Below are positions 1 through 7,306 of a DNA stretch of 7,776 nucleotides, one piece after another. The notes beneath the pieces were generated by a model. It did not search any database and had not been told where the DNA came from. It was given only the letters and a program-made list of their open reading frames with translations. The position numbers and the translations under genes are program-made. The DNA lies in assembly GCA_050747865.1 (NCBI GenBank), contig JBOGJI010000327.1, forward strand, positions 1 through 7,776. Reading direction: 5' to 3'. Source of the DNA: JBOGJI01 sp050747865 (GTDB taxonomy: Bacteria; Acidobacteriota; Thermoanaerobaculia; Multivoradales; JAHEKO01). Within the stretch, counting starts at the first letter, position 1. Each line of letters begins with the position of its first letter.

Positions 1-2
1 AG

Positions 3-782
3 CCCGATAGCAGTACCGTCGACGGCAGCGCCTACGTGCTCTACACCTCCGGCTCCACGGGGAGGCCGAAGGGGGTGGAGGTGAGCCATCGCAACCTGGC
101 GAACTTCCTCCACGGGATGCAACAGCGGCTGGCGATGACCGCAAGCGACCGGTTCCTGGCGGTGACCACGGTGGTCTTCGACATCGCCGCGCTCGAGCTC
201 TACCTGCCGCTGACGGTGGGCGCCTGCGTGGTGATCGCCGGCGGCGAGACCGCCCGCAACCCGCCGGCGCTGGCGCGGCTCCTGCGCCGTAGCGGCGCCA
301 CTCACATGCAGGCGACGCCGTCGCTGTGGCGCATCCTCATGGCCGGCCCGAGGATGAAGCTGGACGGCATGCACGTGCTGGTCGGCGGCGAGTCGCTAAG
401 CGCCGCGCTGGCGGCGCGGTTGCAATCCGCGGCCGCGCGAGTCACGCACCTTTACGGCCCCACCGAGACCACCGTCTGGTCGACCGCCTGCGAGCTCGGG
501 GAGGTCGGCACGCACCGTCCGTCGATCGGCCGTCCGCTGCTCAACACCCGGGCTTACGTGCTGGACGAGGATCGCCGGCCAGTGCCGACCGGAGCGGTCG
601 GCGAGCTCTACATCGCCGGTGCCGGGGTCGCCAAGGGCTACCGGAACCGGCCACGGCTCACCGCCGAGCGTTTCCTCCCCGATCCCTTCGCCGCGGAAGG
701 CGGCCGCATGTATCGCACCGGCGATCTGGTGCGCTGGAACGACGCCGGCCAGCTCGAGTTCGTCGGCCGCGCCGACAGCTAG
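3..782 (+). CDS. NRPS terminal module, adenylation core domain (5'-partial, ends at in-frame TAG)
   Basis: Core part of an NRPS adenylation domain, which activates an amino acid as its aminoacyl-AMP for loading onto the adjacent carrier protein. The frame is open from the window edge, so the real start lies upstream. Visible motifs in order: A3 (YTSGSTGRPKG, about 42-74), A4 (FDIAALELY, from 177), A5 (YGPTETTVWST, from 453), A6 (GELYIAGAGVAKGYRN), A7 (RMYRTGDL) and the start of A8 (GRADS), where TAG at 780 ends the frame. Homology resumes immediately after the stop in the same frame. Aligning by eye to GrsA, pocket residues are D(180), I(183), L(192), Q(309), L(378), G(384), L(450), V(474), W(477), plus K(1041) beyond the stop. 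DILQLGLVWK is very close to the glycine code DILQLGLIWK, so glycine is the best guess for the substrate. As a separate polypeptide this core lacks the A10 catalytic lysine. NRPS A-domain identity is near certain; whether the product is functional is not. Confidence 0.93.
   Translation, partial: PDSSTVDGSAYVLYTSGSTGRPKGVEVSHRNLANFLHGMQQRLAMTASDRFLAVTTVVFDIAALELYLPLTVGACVVIAGGETARNPPALARLLRRSGATHMQATPSLWRILMAGPRMKLDGMHVLVGGESLSAALAARLQSAAARVTHLYGPTETTVWSTACELGEVGTHRPSIGRPLLNTRAYVLDEDRRPVPTGAVGELYIAGAGVAKGYRNRPRLTAERFLPDPFAAEGGRMYRTGDLVRWNDAGQLEFVGRADS
780..782 (+). other. In-frame amber codon replacing the conserved Gln of NRPS motif A8
   Basis: The reading frame runs GRADS-TAG-VKIRGHRVEPGEIE. 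The family consensus for A8 is GRxDxQVKIRGxRIExGEIE, so TAG stands precisely where Gln (CAG) is expected, one C-to-T transition away. No frame shift occurs and there is no decay of motifs on either side. Possible explanations are a base-calling or assembly error, a recent nonsense mutation, amber suppression, or a real split with re-initiation at the adjacent GTG (783). TAG also ends three other reading frames here (2238, 5964 and the - strand gene at 7366-7364), which argues against wholesale reassignment of TAG to Gln. Confidence 0.9.
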
Positions 783-2240
783 GTGAAGATCCGTGGCCAC
801 CGGGTGGAGCCCGGCGAGATCGAGAACGTGCTGGTGCAACGGCCGGAGATCGCCGAGGCGGCGGTGATCGCGCATCGAGACGGCGAGGGCACGGTTACCC
901 TGGGCGCCTATCTCGTCCCGTCGCGCGGCGCCACGATCGACGTGGATACCGTGCGCGCGTCGCTGTCCGGCCAGCTGCCGGACGCCATGGTCCCCGGCCG
1001 CTTCACGGTGCTCGATGCGCTGCCGCTCACCCCCAGCGGCAAGCTCGACCGCCGGGCGCTGCGGGCGCCCCGACCGGTCAGCCGCACGGCCTACGCGGAG
1101 CCGACGACGCCGCTGGAGAAGAAGCTGGCGGCGCTGTGGCGCCGGACCCTGGGGCTGGAGCGCGTCGGTGTGCACGACGACTTCTTCGACCTCGGGGGCG
1201 ATTCCCTGACGGCGGCCGAGATGATCGCCCGCTTCCCGCGGCACCTCGGCATGGAGCTGCCGCTGGGCAGCCTGTTCGAGTCCTCCACCATCGCCGGGCT
1301 CGCCGCCGCGATCGAGCGCCTCGGCGGCGCGCGCCACGATCCGCTCGACGTGATGCTGCCGTTGCGCGAAGCGCCGCAGGGACGCGACGCCGACGGCGAC
1401 GAGCGGCTGCCGCTGTTCTGCATCCACCCAATGGCAGGCCTGAGCATGGGCTTCTCTGCGCTGCTGCGCCATCTCGACGCCACGACGCCGGTCTACGGAC
1501 TACAGTCGCGGGGGATGCGGGGGGAGGAGCCCCTGCCCGGCGGCGTCGAAGAGGTCGCCGACGACTACCTGCGGGAGATCCTGCGGATCCAGCCCTCAGG
1601 GCCGTACAGCCTGCTCGGCTGGTCACTCGGCGGCCTGATCGGCCACGCGATCGCCGGGCGGATGGAGGAGCAGGGCCTGGAGGTGGAGCTCCTGGTGATG
1701 ATCGACAGCTATCTGTTCGCCTCCGGGGCGCGTGTCGGCCGGCGCGAGGAGGCCGAGGAGGTGCAGGCGGCCCTTGCATTCCTGGGGCTCCACGGAGGAG
1801 TCGACGGTGAAGCGGGGGAGACAGCGCCGCAGACCTTCGAGGAGCTGGGCGAGGTGTTGCTGCGCACCCACGACGCGCGCTCGATGCCGCTCGTGCAGGA
1901 GATCCTCAAGAGCCATCCGCGGTTTCTCGATCACCTGATCGCGGTGATGCGCAACAACCTGGAGCTGGCGCGCGGTTACGCGCCACGCCGCATCGACGCC
2001 GACCTGGTGTACTTCCGGGCGACCGAGGACGAGAACGGAGTGGACGGCGTGCTCGGCGCCGGCGCGGCTGCGTGGCGCCCGTTCGTCGGTCGCGCCATCG
2101 AGGTCCACGAGCTCGACTGCCATCACGAAGCGGTGCTGGAGCCGGCTCCGGCGGCGCGGATCGGCGAGGTGCTGCGAGATCGGCTCGCCGCCCTCGACGA
2201 CGAGCGGGTGCCGGTGCTCGCCGAGTCGGTTGCTCTCTAG
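783..2240 (+). CDS. NRPS terminal module, A-subdomain + thiolation + thioesterase (C-terminal part)
   Basis: Continuation of the NRPS module after the TAG, 485 residues if counted from the GTG at 783. Residues 1-95 are the adenylation C-terminal subdomain: A8 remainder (KIRGHRVEPGEIE), A9 (LPDAMVP) and A10 (LTPSGKLDRRAL, catalytic Lys about residue 87). The carrier domain follows with DDFFDLGGDSL; Ser141 is the phosphopantetheine attachment site. From about residue 205 there is a type I thioesterase of the alpha/beta-hydrolase fold: oxyanion region LFCIHPMAG, nucleophile Ser281 in GWSLGG, Asp308 in VMIDSY, and likely His448 in CHHEAVL. The 27-residue Ser-to-Asp spacing matches that of the surfactin TE (S80, D107). 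The TE hydrolyses or cyclises the finished peptide from the carrier, so this is the last module of the assembly line. No clear Shine-Dalgarno precedes the GTG, so it is more naturally the downstream half of one protein than an independent gene. The first tailoring gene starts 14 bases downstream. Confidence 0.92.
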   Translation: MKIRGHRVEPGEIENVLVQRPEIAEAAVIAHRDGEGTVTLGAYLVPSRGATIDVDTVRASLSGQLPDAMVPGRFTVLDALPLTPSGKLDRRALRAPRPVSRTAYAEPTTPLEKKLAALWRRTLGLERVGVHDDFFDLGGDSLTAAEMIARFPRHLGMELPLGSLFESSTIAGLAAAIERLGGARHDPLDVMLPLREAPQGRDADGDERLPLFCIHPMAGLSMGFSALLRHLDATTPVYGLQSRGMRGEEPLPGGVEEVADDYLREILRIQPSGPYSLLGWSLGGLIGHAIAGRMEEQGLEVELLVMIDSYLFASGARVGRREEAEEVQAALAFLGLHGGVDGEAGETAPQTFEELGEVLLRTHDARSMPLVQEILKSHPRFLDHLIAVMRNNLELARGYAPRRIDADLVYFRATEDENGVDGVLGAGAAAWRPFVGRAIEVHELDCHHEAVLEPAPAARIGEVLRDRLAALDDERVPVLAESVAL

Positions 2241-2254
2241 GCGCGCCACGACAC

Positions 2255-3595
2255 ATGGCTGAGAACGGGCCCGGCCCCATCGTGATCTTCACCATCGGCA
2301 CGCAGGGGGACGTGCGTCCCTGCGTCGCCCTGGGGCAGGGTCTTCGTCGTGCCGGGTGTCCGGTACGCATCGCCACCAGCGGCAACTTCGCCGAGCTGGT
2401 GCGCGAGGCGGGCCTGGAGCTCGCACCGCTGACCGCCGATTTCCAGGTCATGCTGGAGGCCGACCGCGCGATCGCCGACCGGGGGCTCGACCTGCGGGCG
2501 ATGGCTCGCATCTTCCGCCGGCGCTACGCCGAGTGGGCCCCACACTGGGTGGAGGAGGGGCTGGCGGCCAGCGAGGGCGCGGAGCTGCTGATCGGGGTCA
2601 GCAACAGCACCCTACTGGCACGGGCGCTGTCAGAGGTGCGCGGCGTGCCGTTCGCCATCGCCCGGCTGCAGCCCCTGACGCCGTCGCGGGACCTGCCGCC
2701 GCTGATCCTGAGCGGCTCCCAGCGCCGGCTGCCCGGGGCCCTGAGCCTCGGCGCCCACCACCTGCTCTTCCTGCTGGTGTGGAAGGTGATGCGGCCGGCG
2801 ATCAACGAGGTGGTCAGGCCGCGGCTCGGTCTGCGGCCGTATCCCTGGCACGGGCCCTATCTGGGCCGGCGGAGCCTGCACGCCGCGAAGGTGCTCAACG
2901 GCTTCAGCCGCCACGTGGTGCCGCGGCCGGCGGACTGGCCGGAGAGCTCGCAGATCACCGGCTACTGGTTCCTCGACCAGCCGCGATGGACGCCGCCCGC
3001 GACCCTGATCCACTTCCTCGCCGCCGGGCCGAAGCCGGTCTACGTCGGCTTCGGCAGCATGGTGAGCCGTCAGGCCACGGCGTTCACCCGCACCGTGCTC
3101 GAGGCGATCGAGAGGAGCGGCCAGAGGGCGGTGCTGGCCACCGGCTGGGGCGGCCTGGAGGGCGAGGAGGGCGTGCGCGACGAGAGGCTGTACGTTCTCC
3201 GGCACGCGCCGCACGACTGGCTTTTCCCGCGCATGGCCGCGGCCGTCCACCACGGCGGCGCGGGGACCACCGCCGCCGCTGCGCGCGCCGGAATCCCGTC
3301 GGTCATCGTGCCGTTCTACGGCGACCAGCCGTTCTGGGCCCGCTGCCTCCATCGTCAGGGGGCCGCGCCGCCGGCGCTCGACCGCGACGGCCTGACCGCC
3401 GACGCGCTGGCGGCGGCGTTGGCGGAGACGCAGCGGCCGGCGATGCGCCACGCGGCCGCGGCTCTCGGGCGTGCTGTGGATGCCGAGGACGGCGTGGCCC
3501 GGGCCATCGATCATCTGCGTAGATGGGGTCTGCTGCCGGCGGGCGACGGCAGCGGGCGCCCGGGTGTGCGGGGTGGGGCGGGGGAGACGCGTTGA
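2255..3595 (+). CDS. GT-B glycosyltransferase, GT1 family (sterol glucosyltransferase / MGT-like)
   Basis: A 446-residue soluble glycosyltransferase expected to move a sugar from a nucleotide donor to a hydroxyl of a small-molecule acceptor. The N-terminal acceptor domain starts with a beta strand and GTQGDVRP (residues 15-22; Asp19 is in the region of the catalytic pair in GtfA/GtfB-type enzymes). The C-terminal donor domain has PVYVGFGSM and the signature HHGGAGTT (332-339), then a proline-rich strand and GDQPFW (Asp357-Gln358, sugar contacts in GT1). The GFGSM strand and FLAAGPKPVY context resemble bacterial sterol-glucosyltransferase-like enzymes as well as antibiotic and glycolipid GTs. 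No signal peptide or membrane helix is obvious. The ATG at 2255 puts the first strand of the fold at the N-terminus; the frame is open further upstream but that would overlap the TE. The ribosome site is weak, consistent with coupling to the NRPS. The last ~17 residues are a Gly/Arg-rich tail of no recognised role. The sugar donor and acceptor cannot be told from sequence. Confidence 0.93.
   Translation: MAENGPGPIVIFTIGTQGDVRPCVALGQGLRRAGCPVRIATSGNFAELVREAGLELAPLTADFQVMLEADRAIADRGLDLRAMARIFRRRYAEWAPHWVEEGLAASEGAELLIGVSNSTLLARALSEVRGVPFAIARLQPLTPSRDLPPLILSGSQRRLPGALSLGAHHLLFLLVWKVMRPAINEVVRPRLGLRPYPWHGPYLGRRSLHAAKVLNGFSRHVVPRPADWPESSQITGYWFLDQPRWTPPATLIHFLAAGPKPVYVGFGSMVSRQATAFTRTVLEAIERSGQRAVLATGWGGLEGEEGVRDERLYVLRHAPHDWLFPRMAAAVHHGGAGTTAAAARAGIPSVIVPFYGDQPFWARCLHRQGAAPPALDRDGLTADALAAALAETQRPAMRHAAAALGRAVDAEDGVARAIDHLRRWGLLPAGDGSGRPGVRGGAGETR
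3581..3586 (+). promoter_or_regulatory. Ribosome binding site supporting a TTG start
   Basis: GGGGAG lies 5 bases upstream of TTG 3592, and that TTG overlaps the TGA of the preceding glycosyltransferase (TTGA). This supports TTG 3592 over the in-frame ATG at 3523, which would lie 73 bases inside the preceding gene and add a low-complexity Gly/Ala/Arg leader. Confidence 0.55.
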
Positions 3596-5001
3596 GCGCG
3601 GCTTTGCCCGATGCGTGTCGGCGGGGGCCTGAAGGCGCGGGACGGCCGCTGGCGCTGTTCGAGCGGGCGATGTACGTCGATGGCCGGGAGGCTGTGAACA
3701 TCAGCGTGGCCGCGTCGATTCGCGGCCCCATCGTCGAAGAGCGCCTGCGGCGGGCGCTGGGGCGAGTGCAGGCGAAGCACGCGCTCTTGCGTTGTCTGAT
3801 CGTCCGGCGCGAGGGCCGTCCATGGTTCGAGCCGCGGGCGCCGGCGCCGCCGATCCCGCTGCGCATCGTTGAGCGCCGCCGGGGCGACGACTGGATCGAG
3901 GCGACGAGATCCGAGCTCCGGCGACGGTTCGACGGCAGCCGGCAGCCGCTGGCCCGGCTCACCTGGATCCGCGGCGAGTCACAGAGCGAGCTGCTGCTGG
4001 TCTGCCATCACGCGATCTGCGACGGGCGCTCGCTGCTGACGTTGCTGCGCGAGATCCTGCTGCTGTGCGACCGGCCCGATGGCGACATCGGCGACGACGA
4101 CGCGCTGCACGCGGTCGAGGAGCTGCTGCCTGCGGCGGTGCGAGCCGACCGCCGACTCCGGCGGCGCGTCGGCTGGCAGGTGGCGGCGCTGAAAGGGGCG
4201 CTCCGCGTCGCTCGTATCGTGCGACCTCGACGGGTGTGGACCTACGGCGAGGCCTACCAGCGCTTCTGGACGCTCGACGAGCCGGACGCGCGACGGTTCG
4301 TCGAGCGCTGCAGGGCGGAGGAGGTGAGCGTCTTCGCCGCCATGAGCCTGGCGTTCATGCTGGCGTTTCGCGCCGTCCGCGGTTCCCGCGCGATCCGCGA
4401 GCTCGTGGCGCCGGTGGACGTCCGCCGCTTCCTGCCGGAGCTGCGTGCCGACGGCCTGTTCGCGATCGCGCCGACGGTCTCCCTGCCGATGAGCGGCCTG
4501 CCCGACGGCGCGCCCGGCGAGGTGGCGGCGTTCTGGGCGGCGGCGCGGGCGCTCAAACAGGGCATGGACGGCCGCATCGATCGTCTGGCGCCAACGGTCC
4601 ACGCGCGGTTTCTGGGCATGGAGCGCCTGCACGGCGTCTACGACGCGATGGCCGTCTACGGCCGATCCCGGCGCGCCGGCCGCCGCGTCTCGCTGAGCTA
4701 CCTGGGGCGGATCGATCTGCCGCGGGACTACCGCGACTTCCGGCTCGAGGCGGTGCGCGGCATCTCCGCGATGCTGGCACCGACGCCCGCCCACCTGGTG
4801 GTGATCTCGAGCTTCGGCGGACGCTTCGAGCTCTCCCTCGCCTCCGACGAGACTTCGCTGCCTCGAGCCCAGGGGCGAGCGGTCCAGGAACGGGCGACGG
4901 AGATCCTGTGCATCTCCGCGGCGGGGGCAGCGCTGCGGGATGTATCGCGCGATCACGAGGCGCGCGCGGCGAGCCGAGCCGGGGTGGCCGAGCGGGCATG
5001 A
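3592..5001 (+). CDS. Stand-alone condensation-fold acyltransferase (PapA5/AATase-like)
   Basis: A 469-residue protein (from TTG 3592) of the chloramphenicol-acetyltransferase / NRPS-condensation superfamily. The N-terminus (PLALFERAMYVDG, then LRRALGRVQAKHALLR) matches the first helices of PapA5-type acyltransferases and condensation domains. The catalytic motif HHAICDG is intact at residues 139-145, with His140 as general base and Asp144 structural. No DFGWG motif is evident; in its place is SYLGRIDLP (369-377), the SNLG-like segment typical of stand-alone ester-forming members. These enzymes generally transfer an acyl group from CoA or a carrier protein to a hydroxyl or amine. Here, between two glycosyltransferases, O-acylation of a sugar or of the peptide is the likely job, but that is inference. 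It is clearly paralogous to the protein at 5976-7217 (shared RVQxKHxxLR, IPLR, LLL...H-ICDG). It overlaps the next gene by ATGA. A non-catalytic or amide-forming role cannot be excluded. Confidence 0.85.
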   Translation: MSAALPDACRRGPEGAGRPLALFERAMYVDGREAVNISVAASIRGPIVEERLRRALGRVQAKHALLRCLIVRREGRPWFEPRAPAPPIPLRIVERRRGDDWIEATRSELRRRFDGSRQPLARLTWIRGESQSELLLVCHHAICDGRSLLTLLREILLLCDRPDGDIGDDDALHAVEELLPAAVRADRRLRRRVGWQVAALKGALRVARIVRPRRVWTYGEAYQRFWTLDEPDARRFVERCRAEEVSVFAAMSLAFMLAFRAVRGSRAIRELVAPVDVRRFLPELRADGLFAIAPTVSLPMSGLPDGAPGEVAAFWAAARALKQGMDGRIDRLAPTVHARFLGMERLHGVYDAMAVYGRSRRAGRRVSLSYLGRIDLPRDYRDFRLEAVRGISAMLAPTPAHLVVISSFGGRFELSLASDETSLPRAQGRAVQERATEILCISAAGAALRDVSRDHEARAASRAGVAERA

Positions 5002-5966
5002 AGGGCTTCGGGGTCATCGTCGTCCTCTACCGGCCGTCGGAAGAGCATCTCGACCATCTCGCCGCGGTCCGTGCGGCCTGCGACGACGTCGTTGCCGTCG
5101 ACAACTCGCCGGTGCCCGATCCGGGCCTGCACGAGCGTCTGTGCCGGCAGGGCGTGCGGGTGATCGTCAATCGCAACGACGGCGGCCTCGCCGGCGCCTA
5201 CAACCGCGGTGCGCGGGAGCTGCTCGCCGCCGGCCGCGAGGTGATCTTCCTGCTCGACCAGGACTCGCGGATCGAGGCGTCGTTCTTCGCCGAGATGATG
5301 TGGGCCTGCGGCGGGCTGGACACCGACACCTTCCTCGTCGGACCGAAGATCTACGAGATCAACCTCGGCAAGTGCATGCCGGTCTTTCCCCCGGGACGGC
5401 GATACCCGCGGCCGCGGCGCATCGACGGCGAGCGCGAGGGGCTGTTCCCGACGCTGTTCGTCATCTCCTCGGGCACCGCGATCTCGGCCCCGGCCTACCG
5501 CCGGCTCGGCGCCTTCCGCGAGGACTACTTCATCGAGTACCTCGATATCGAGTACGGCCTGCGCGCGGCGAGCCGGGGAGTGCCGGTGTACATGAACGCC
5601 GCCGTCACCATGCGCCAGACCACCGGTCGCATCGAGCGGCACGGCCGGCTGTTCACCACCAACCACGCCGCCTGGCGGCGCTATTACGGCGCGCGCAACG
5701 CCGTCCACTGCCTGCGCCTGTACCGGGCCGGCTGGGGGCTGCACTGGCTGAGCGGGACGCTGGCGATCCATCAGGCGCTGTGCGTGCTGCTGTTCGAGCG
5801 GCGGAAGCTGGCGAAGGTGACGGCGATCGCCTGCGGCTACCTGGACGGGCGGCGCGGCCGGCTGGGTCCATTCGAGCGGCGACATCCGCGGATCGCCGCC
5901 TTCTGCCGCCGCGCGGAGGTCGAGGAGGCCGAGCTCGACGACGGCCGCTCGGCGGAGACGGGATAG
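4998..5966 (+). CDS. Family 2 glycosyltransferase, rhamnosyltransferase-like
   Basis: A 322-residue GT-A fold, inverting GT2 enzyme. It opens with the first Rossmann strand (GVIVVLYRP) and VVAVDNSP, then NRNDGGLAGAYNRG (58-71), the donor-binding signature of RfbF/WbbL-type rhamnosyltransferases. LLDQDSRI follows, with the metal-binding DxD-type motif at Asp87-Gln88-Asp89. EYLDIEYGLRA (Asp183, Glu185) is the usual position of the catalytic base in this family. Known relatives use dTDP-L-rhamnose and act in the cytoplasm; the sugar here is inferred from family likeness only, and no dTDP-rhamnose synthesis genes are in the window. The ATG overlaps the upstream stop (ATGA), with only a weak purine stretch before it, so translational coupling is likely. 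No transmembrane segment stands out, which suits a tailoring enzyme acting on a soluble or membrane-associated metabolite. It ends in TAG (5964), in the same frame as the next gene. Confidence 0.92.
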   Translation: MKGFGVIVVLYRPSEEHLDHLAAVRAACDDVVAVDNSPVPDPGLHERLCRQGVRVIVNRNDGGLAGAYNRGARELLAAGREVIFLLDQDSRIEASFFAEMMWACGGLDTDTFLVGPKIYEINLGKCMPVFPPGRRYPRPRRIDGEREGLFPTLFVISSGTAISAPAYRRLGAFREDYFIEYLDIEYGLRAASRGVPVYMNAAVTMRQTTGRIERHGRLFTTNHAAWRRYYGARNAVHCLRLYRAGWGLHWLSGTLAIHQALCVLLFERRKLAKVTAIACGYLDGRRGRLGPFERRHPRIAAFCRRAEVEEAELDDGRSAETG

Positions 5967-5969
5967 AGG
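5965..5969 (+). promoter_or_regulatory. Ribosome binding site of the second acyltransferase
   Basis: AGAGG, overlapping the TAG of the glycosyltransferase and ending 6 bases before ATG 5976. It fixes the start of the downstream gene and argues that TAG 5964 is a genuine stop followed by re-initiation. Confidence 0.55.
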
Positions 5970-5975
5970 CGCGCG

Positions 5976-7217
5976 ATGAAACGCAAGCTCTCCGCCCTCG
6001 AGCACATGATCGACGGCAACATCTGCTCCCAGATGAGGCTGGAAGGCGACTTCGCGCCGCAGCGGCTGCGCGCGGCGCTGGCGCGCGTGCAGCGCAAGCA
6101 TCCGGCGCTGCGGGCGCTGATCCGCGAGGAGCCGGACGGGCTCTACTACGAGGACGACAGCGCGCCGGAGATCCCGCTGCGGGTCCTGACGCGGGAGCGC
6201 GACGACGACGTCCGCCGCGCGCGCGAGGAGGAGCTCGCAGCGGCGTTTCCGTACGACCAGCCGCAGCTACGGGCGGTATGGCTGCGATCGGAGCGGGAGA
6301 GCGACCTGCTGCTCACCACCTCGCACCGCATCTGCGACGGCATGAGCATGCTCACCCTCGTCCGCGAGGTCCTGCGCGCGATCCATGCCGACGACGAGCT
6401 GGCTCCTTACCCGCGGGTCACCACCCGCGACATCATCGGTGCTTACCGGCCGCCGAGTATGTGGAAGCGCAGGCTGGCGGCGAGGGCGCTGAACGGGCTG
6501 CTGCGGCTGCTTCCCGCCTCGCGGCGGCCGCCCGTGAACCGCGAGCACGTCCTGGAGTGGAGCGCCGGGCGGGAGCTGACCGGTGCGCTGCGCCGACGCT
6601 GCAAGAGCGATGGGGTGTCGATGCACGCCGCCCTGCTGGTGGCGCTAGACCGCGTCCTGCCTGCGGTGCTGGGGAGGAAGCGGACGCCGGCGTGGCTCGA
6701 CAGTCCGATGGACGCGCGGCGGGGCCGCCTGGCGGCGCTGGGGAGCGACATGCTGTTCTTCGGCGGCGGCACCGTGCAGCTGCGCACCGGCCAGGCGGTG
6801 GGGAAGGAGTTTTGGACGCGCGCGAAGGAGGTCACCGCCGACCTGCGCCGGCAGATCGACCGCGAGACGCGCGCCATCCCCAGCCGCTACCACTTCTGTG
6901 AGCTGCTCCGGCCGCTGTCGAGCGGGCAGATCCATACCCTGGTCCGCCTCGGGGACGGCTTGCGGATGAACGGCAGCTGGAACCGCTTCGCGCTGTCCAA
7001 TCTCGGCAAGGTGACGATGGACGACGGCGACGCCCCGTTTCGGGTGAAGGACCTGCGGGTGTACGTGCACTCCTTCAACGTCCGGGTGCTGGGGATCATC
7101 GCCTACGCGTTCGACGGCGACATGCGCTTCTGCTACGTGGGGGACGAGAAATGTCTCAGCCGCGCTGAGGCGGAGCGGTTGCGGCGTGAGCTCATGGCGT
7201 TGCTGAAAACGCGGTGA
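5976..7217 (+). CDS. Second stand-alone condensation-fold acyltransferase (PapA5-like paralogue)
   Basis: A 413-residue protein of the same CAT/condensation superfamily as the gene at 3592-5001, and close to the usual length of PapA5 (about 420). It starts MKRKLSALEHMID, which resembles the RKLS-x-x-E opening of mycobacterial PapA5, followed by LARVQRKHPALRALI. The catalytic motif reads SHRICDG (116-122): the first His of HHxxxDG is Ser, but the catalytic second His (His117) and the Asp (Asp121) are present, so it is probably active. FALSNLGKV (SNLG at 341-344) replaces the DFGWG of true condensation domains, as in ester-forming acyltransferases. It likely attaches an acyl chain to a hydroxyl, perhaps on the sugar added by the adjacent GT2 enzyme; donor and acceptor are unknown. 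It is the last gene of the operon, 9 bases after the GT2 stop and in the same frame as it. The divergence from its paralogue suggests a different donor or position rather than a recent duplicate. Confidence 0.85.
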   Translation: MKRKLSALEHMIDGNICSQMRLEGDFAPQRLRAALARVQRKHPALRALIREEPDGLYYEDDSAPEIPLRVLTRERDDDVRRAREEELAAAFPYDQPQLRAVWLRSERESDLLLTTSHRICDGMSMLTLVREVLRAIHADDELAPYPRVTTRDIIGAYRPPSMWKRRLAARALNGLLRLLPASRRPPVNREHVLEWSAGRELTGALRRRCKSDGVSMHAALLVALDRVLPAVLGRKRTPAWLDSPMDARRGRLAALGSDMLFFGGGTVQLRTGQAVGKEFWTRAKEVTADLRRQIDRETRAIPSRYHFCELLRPLSSGQIHTLVRLGDGLRMNGSWNRFALSNLGKVTMDDGDAPFRVKDLRVYVHSFNVRVLGIIAYAFDGDMRFCYVGDEKCLSRAEAERLRRELMALLKTR

Positions 7218-7306
7218 CGTCTCGATCCTCCGCGTCTCCGCGCTACTTCTGCGACCTCGACCGGGGGGAGTCGGCCAAATCCTCTCCCTGCGCGAGGACG
7301 TCCTGC

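Noticed and set aside
396..1472. Long - strand open frame opposite the NRPS (358 codons)
   Set aside because: It lies antisense to clear NRPS motifs, has Arg/Gly/Ala-rich composition with no recognisable domain, and is typical of shadow frames in GC-rich DNA.
326..1810. Long + strand frame offset from the NRPS frame
   Set aside because: Arg/Ala/Gly/Pro-rich translation with no domain; the conserved NRPS motifs are in the other frame.
3523..3591. Upstream ATG (3523) as the start of the first acyltransferase
   Set aside because: It would overlap the preceding gene by 73 bases and add a low-complexity leader; TTG 3592 has a good ribosome site and a TTGA stop-start overlap.
3979..6101. Two long - strand frames (3979-4956 and 4953-6101) opposite the acyltransferase and GT2 genes
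   Set aside because: The sense strand carries intact catalytic motifs across the whole region; the antisense translations show no family motifs.
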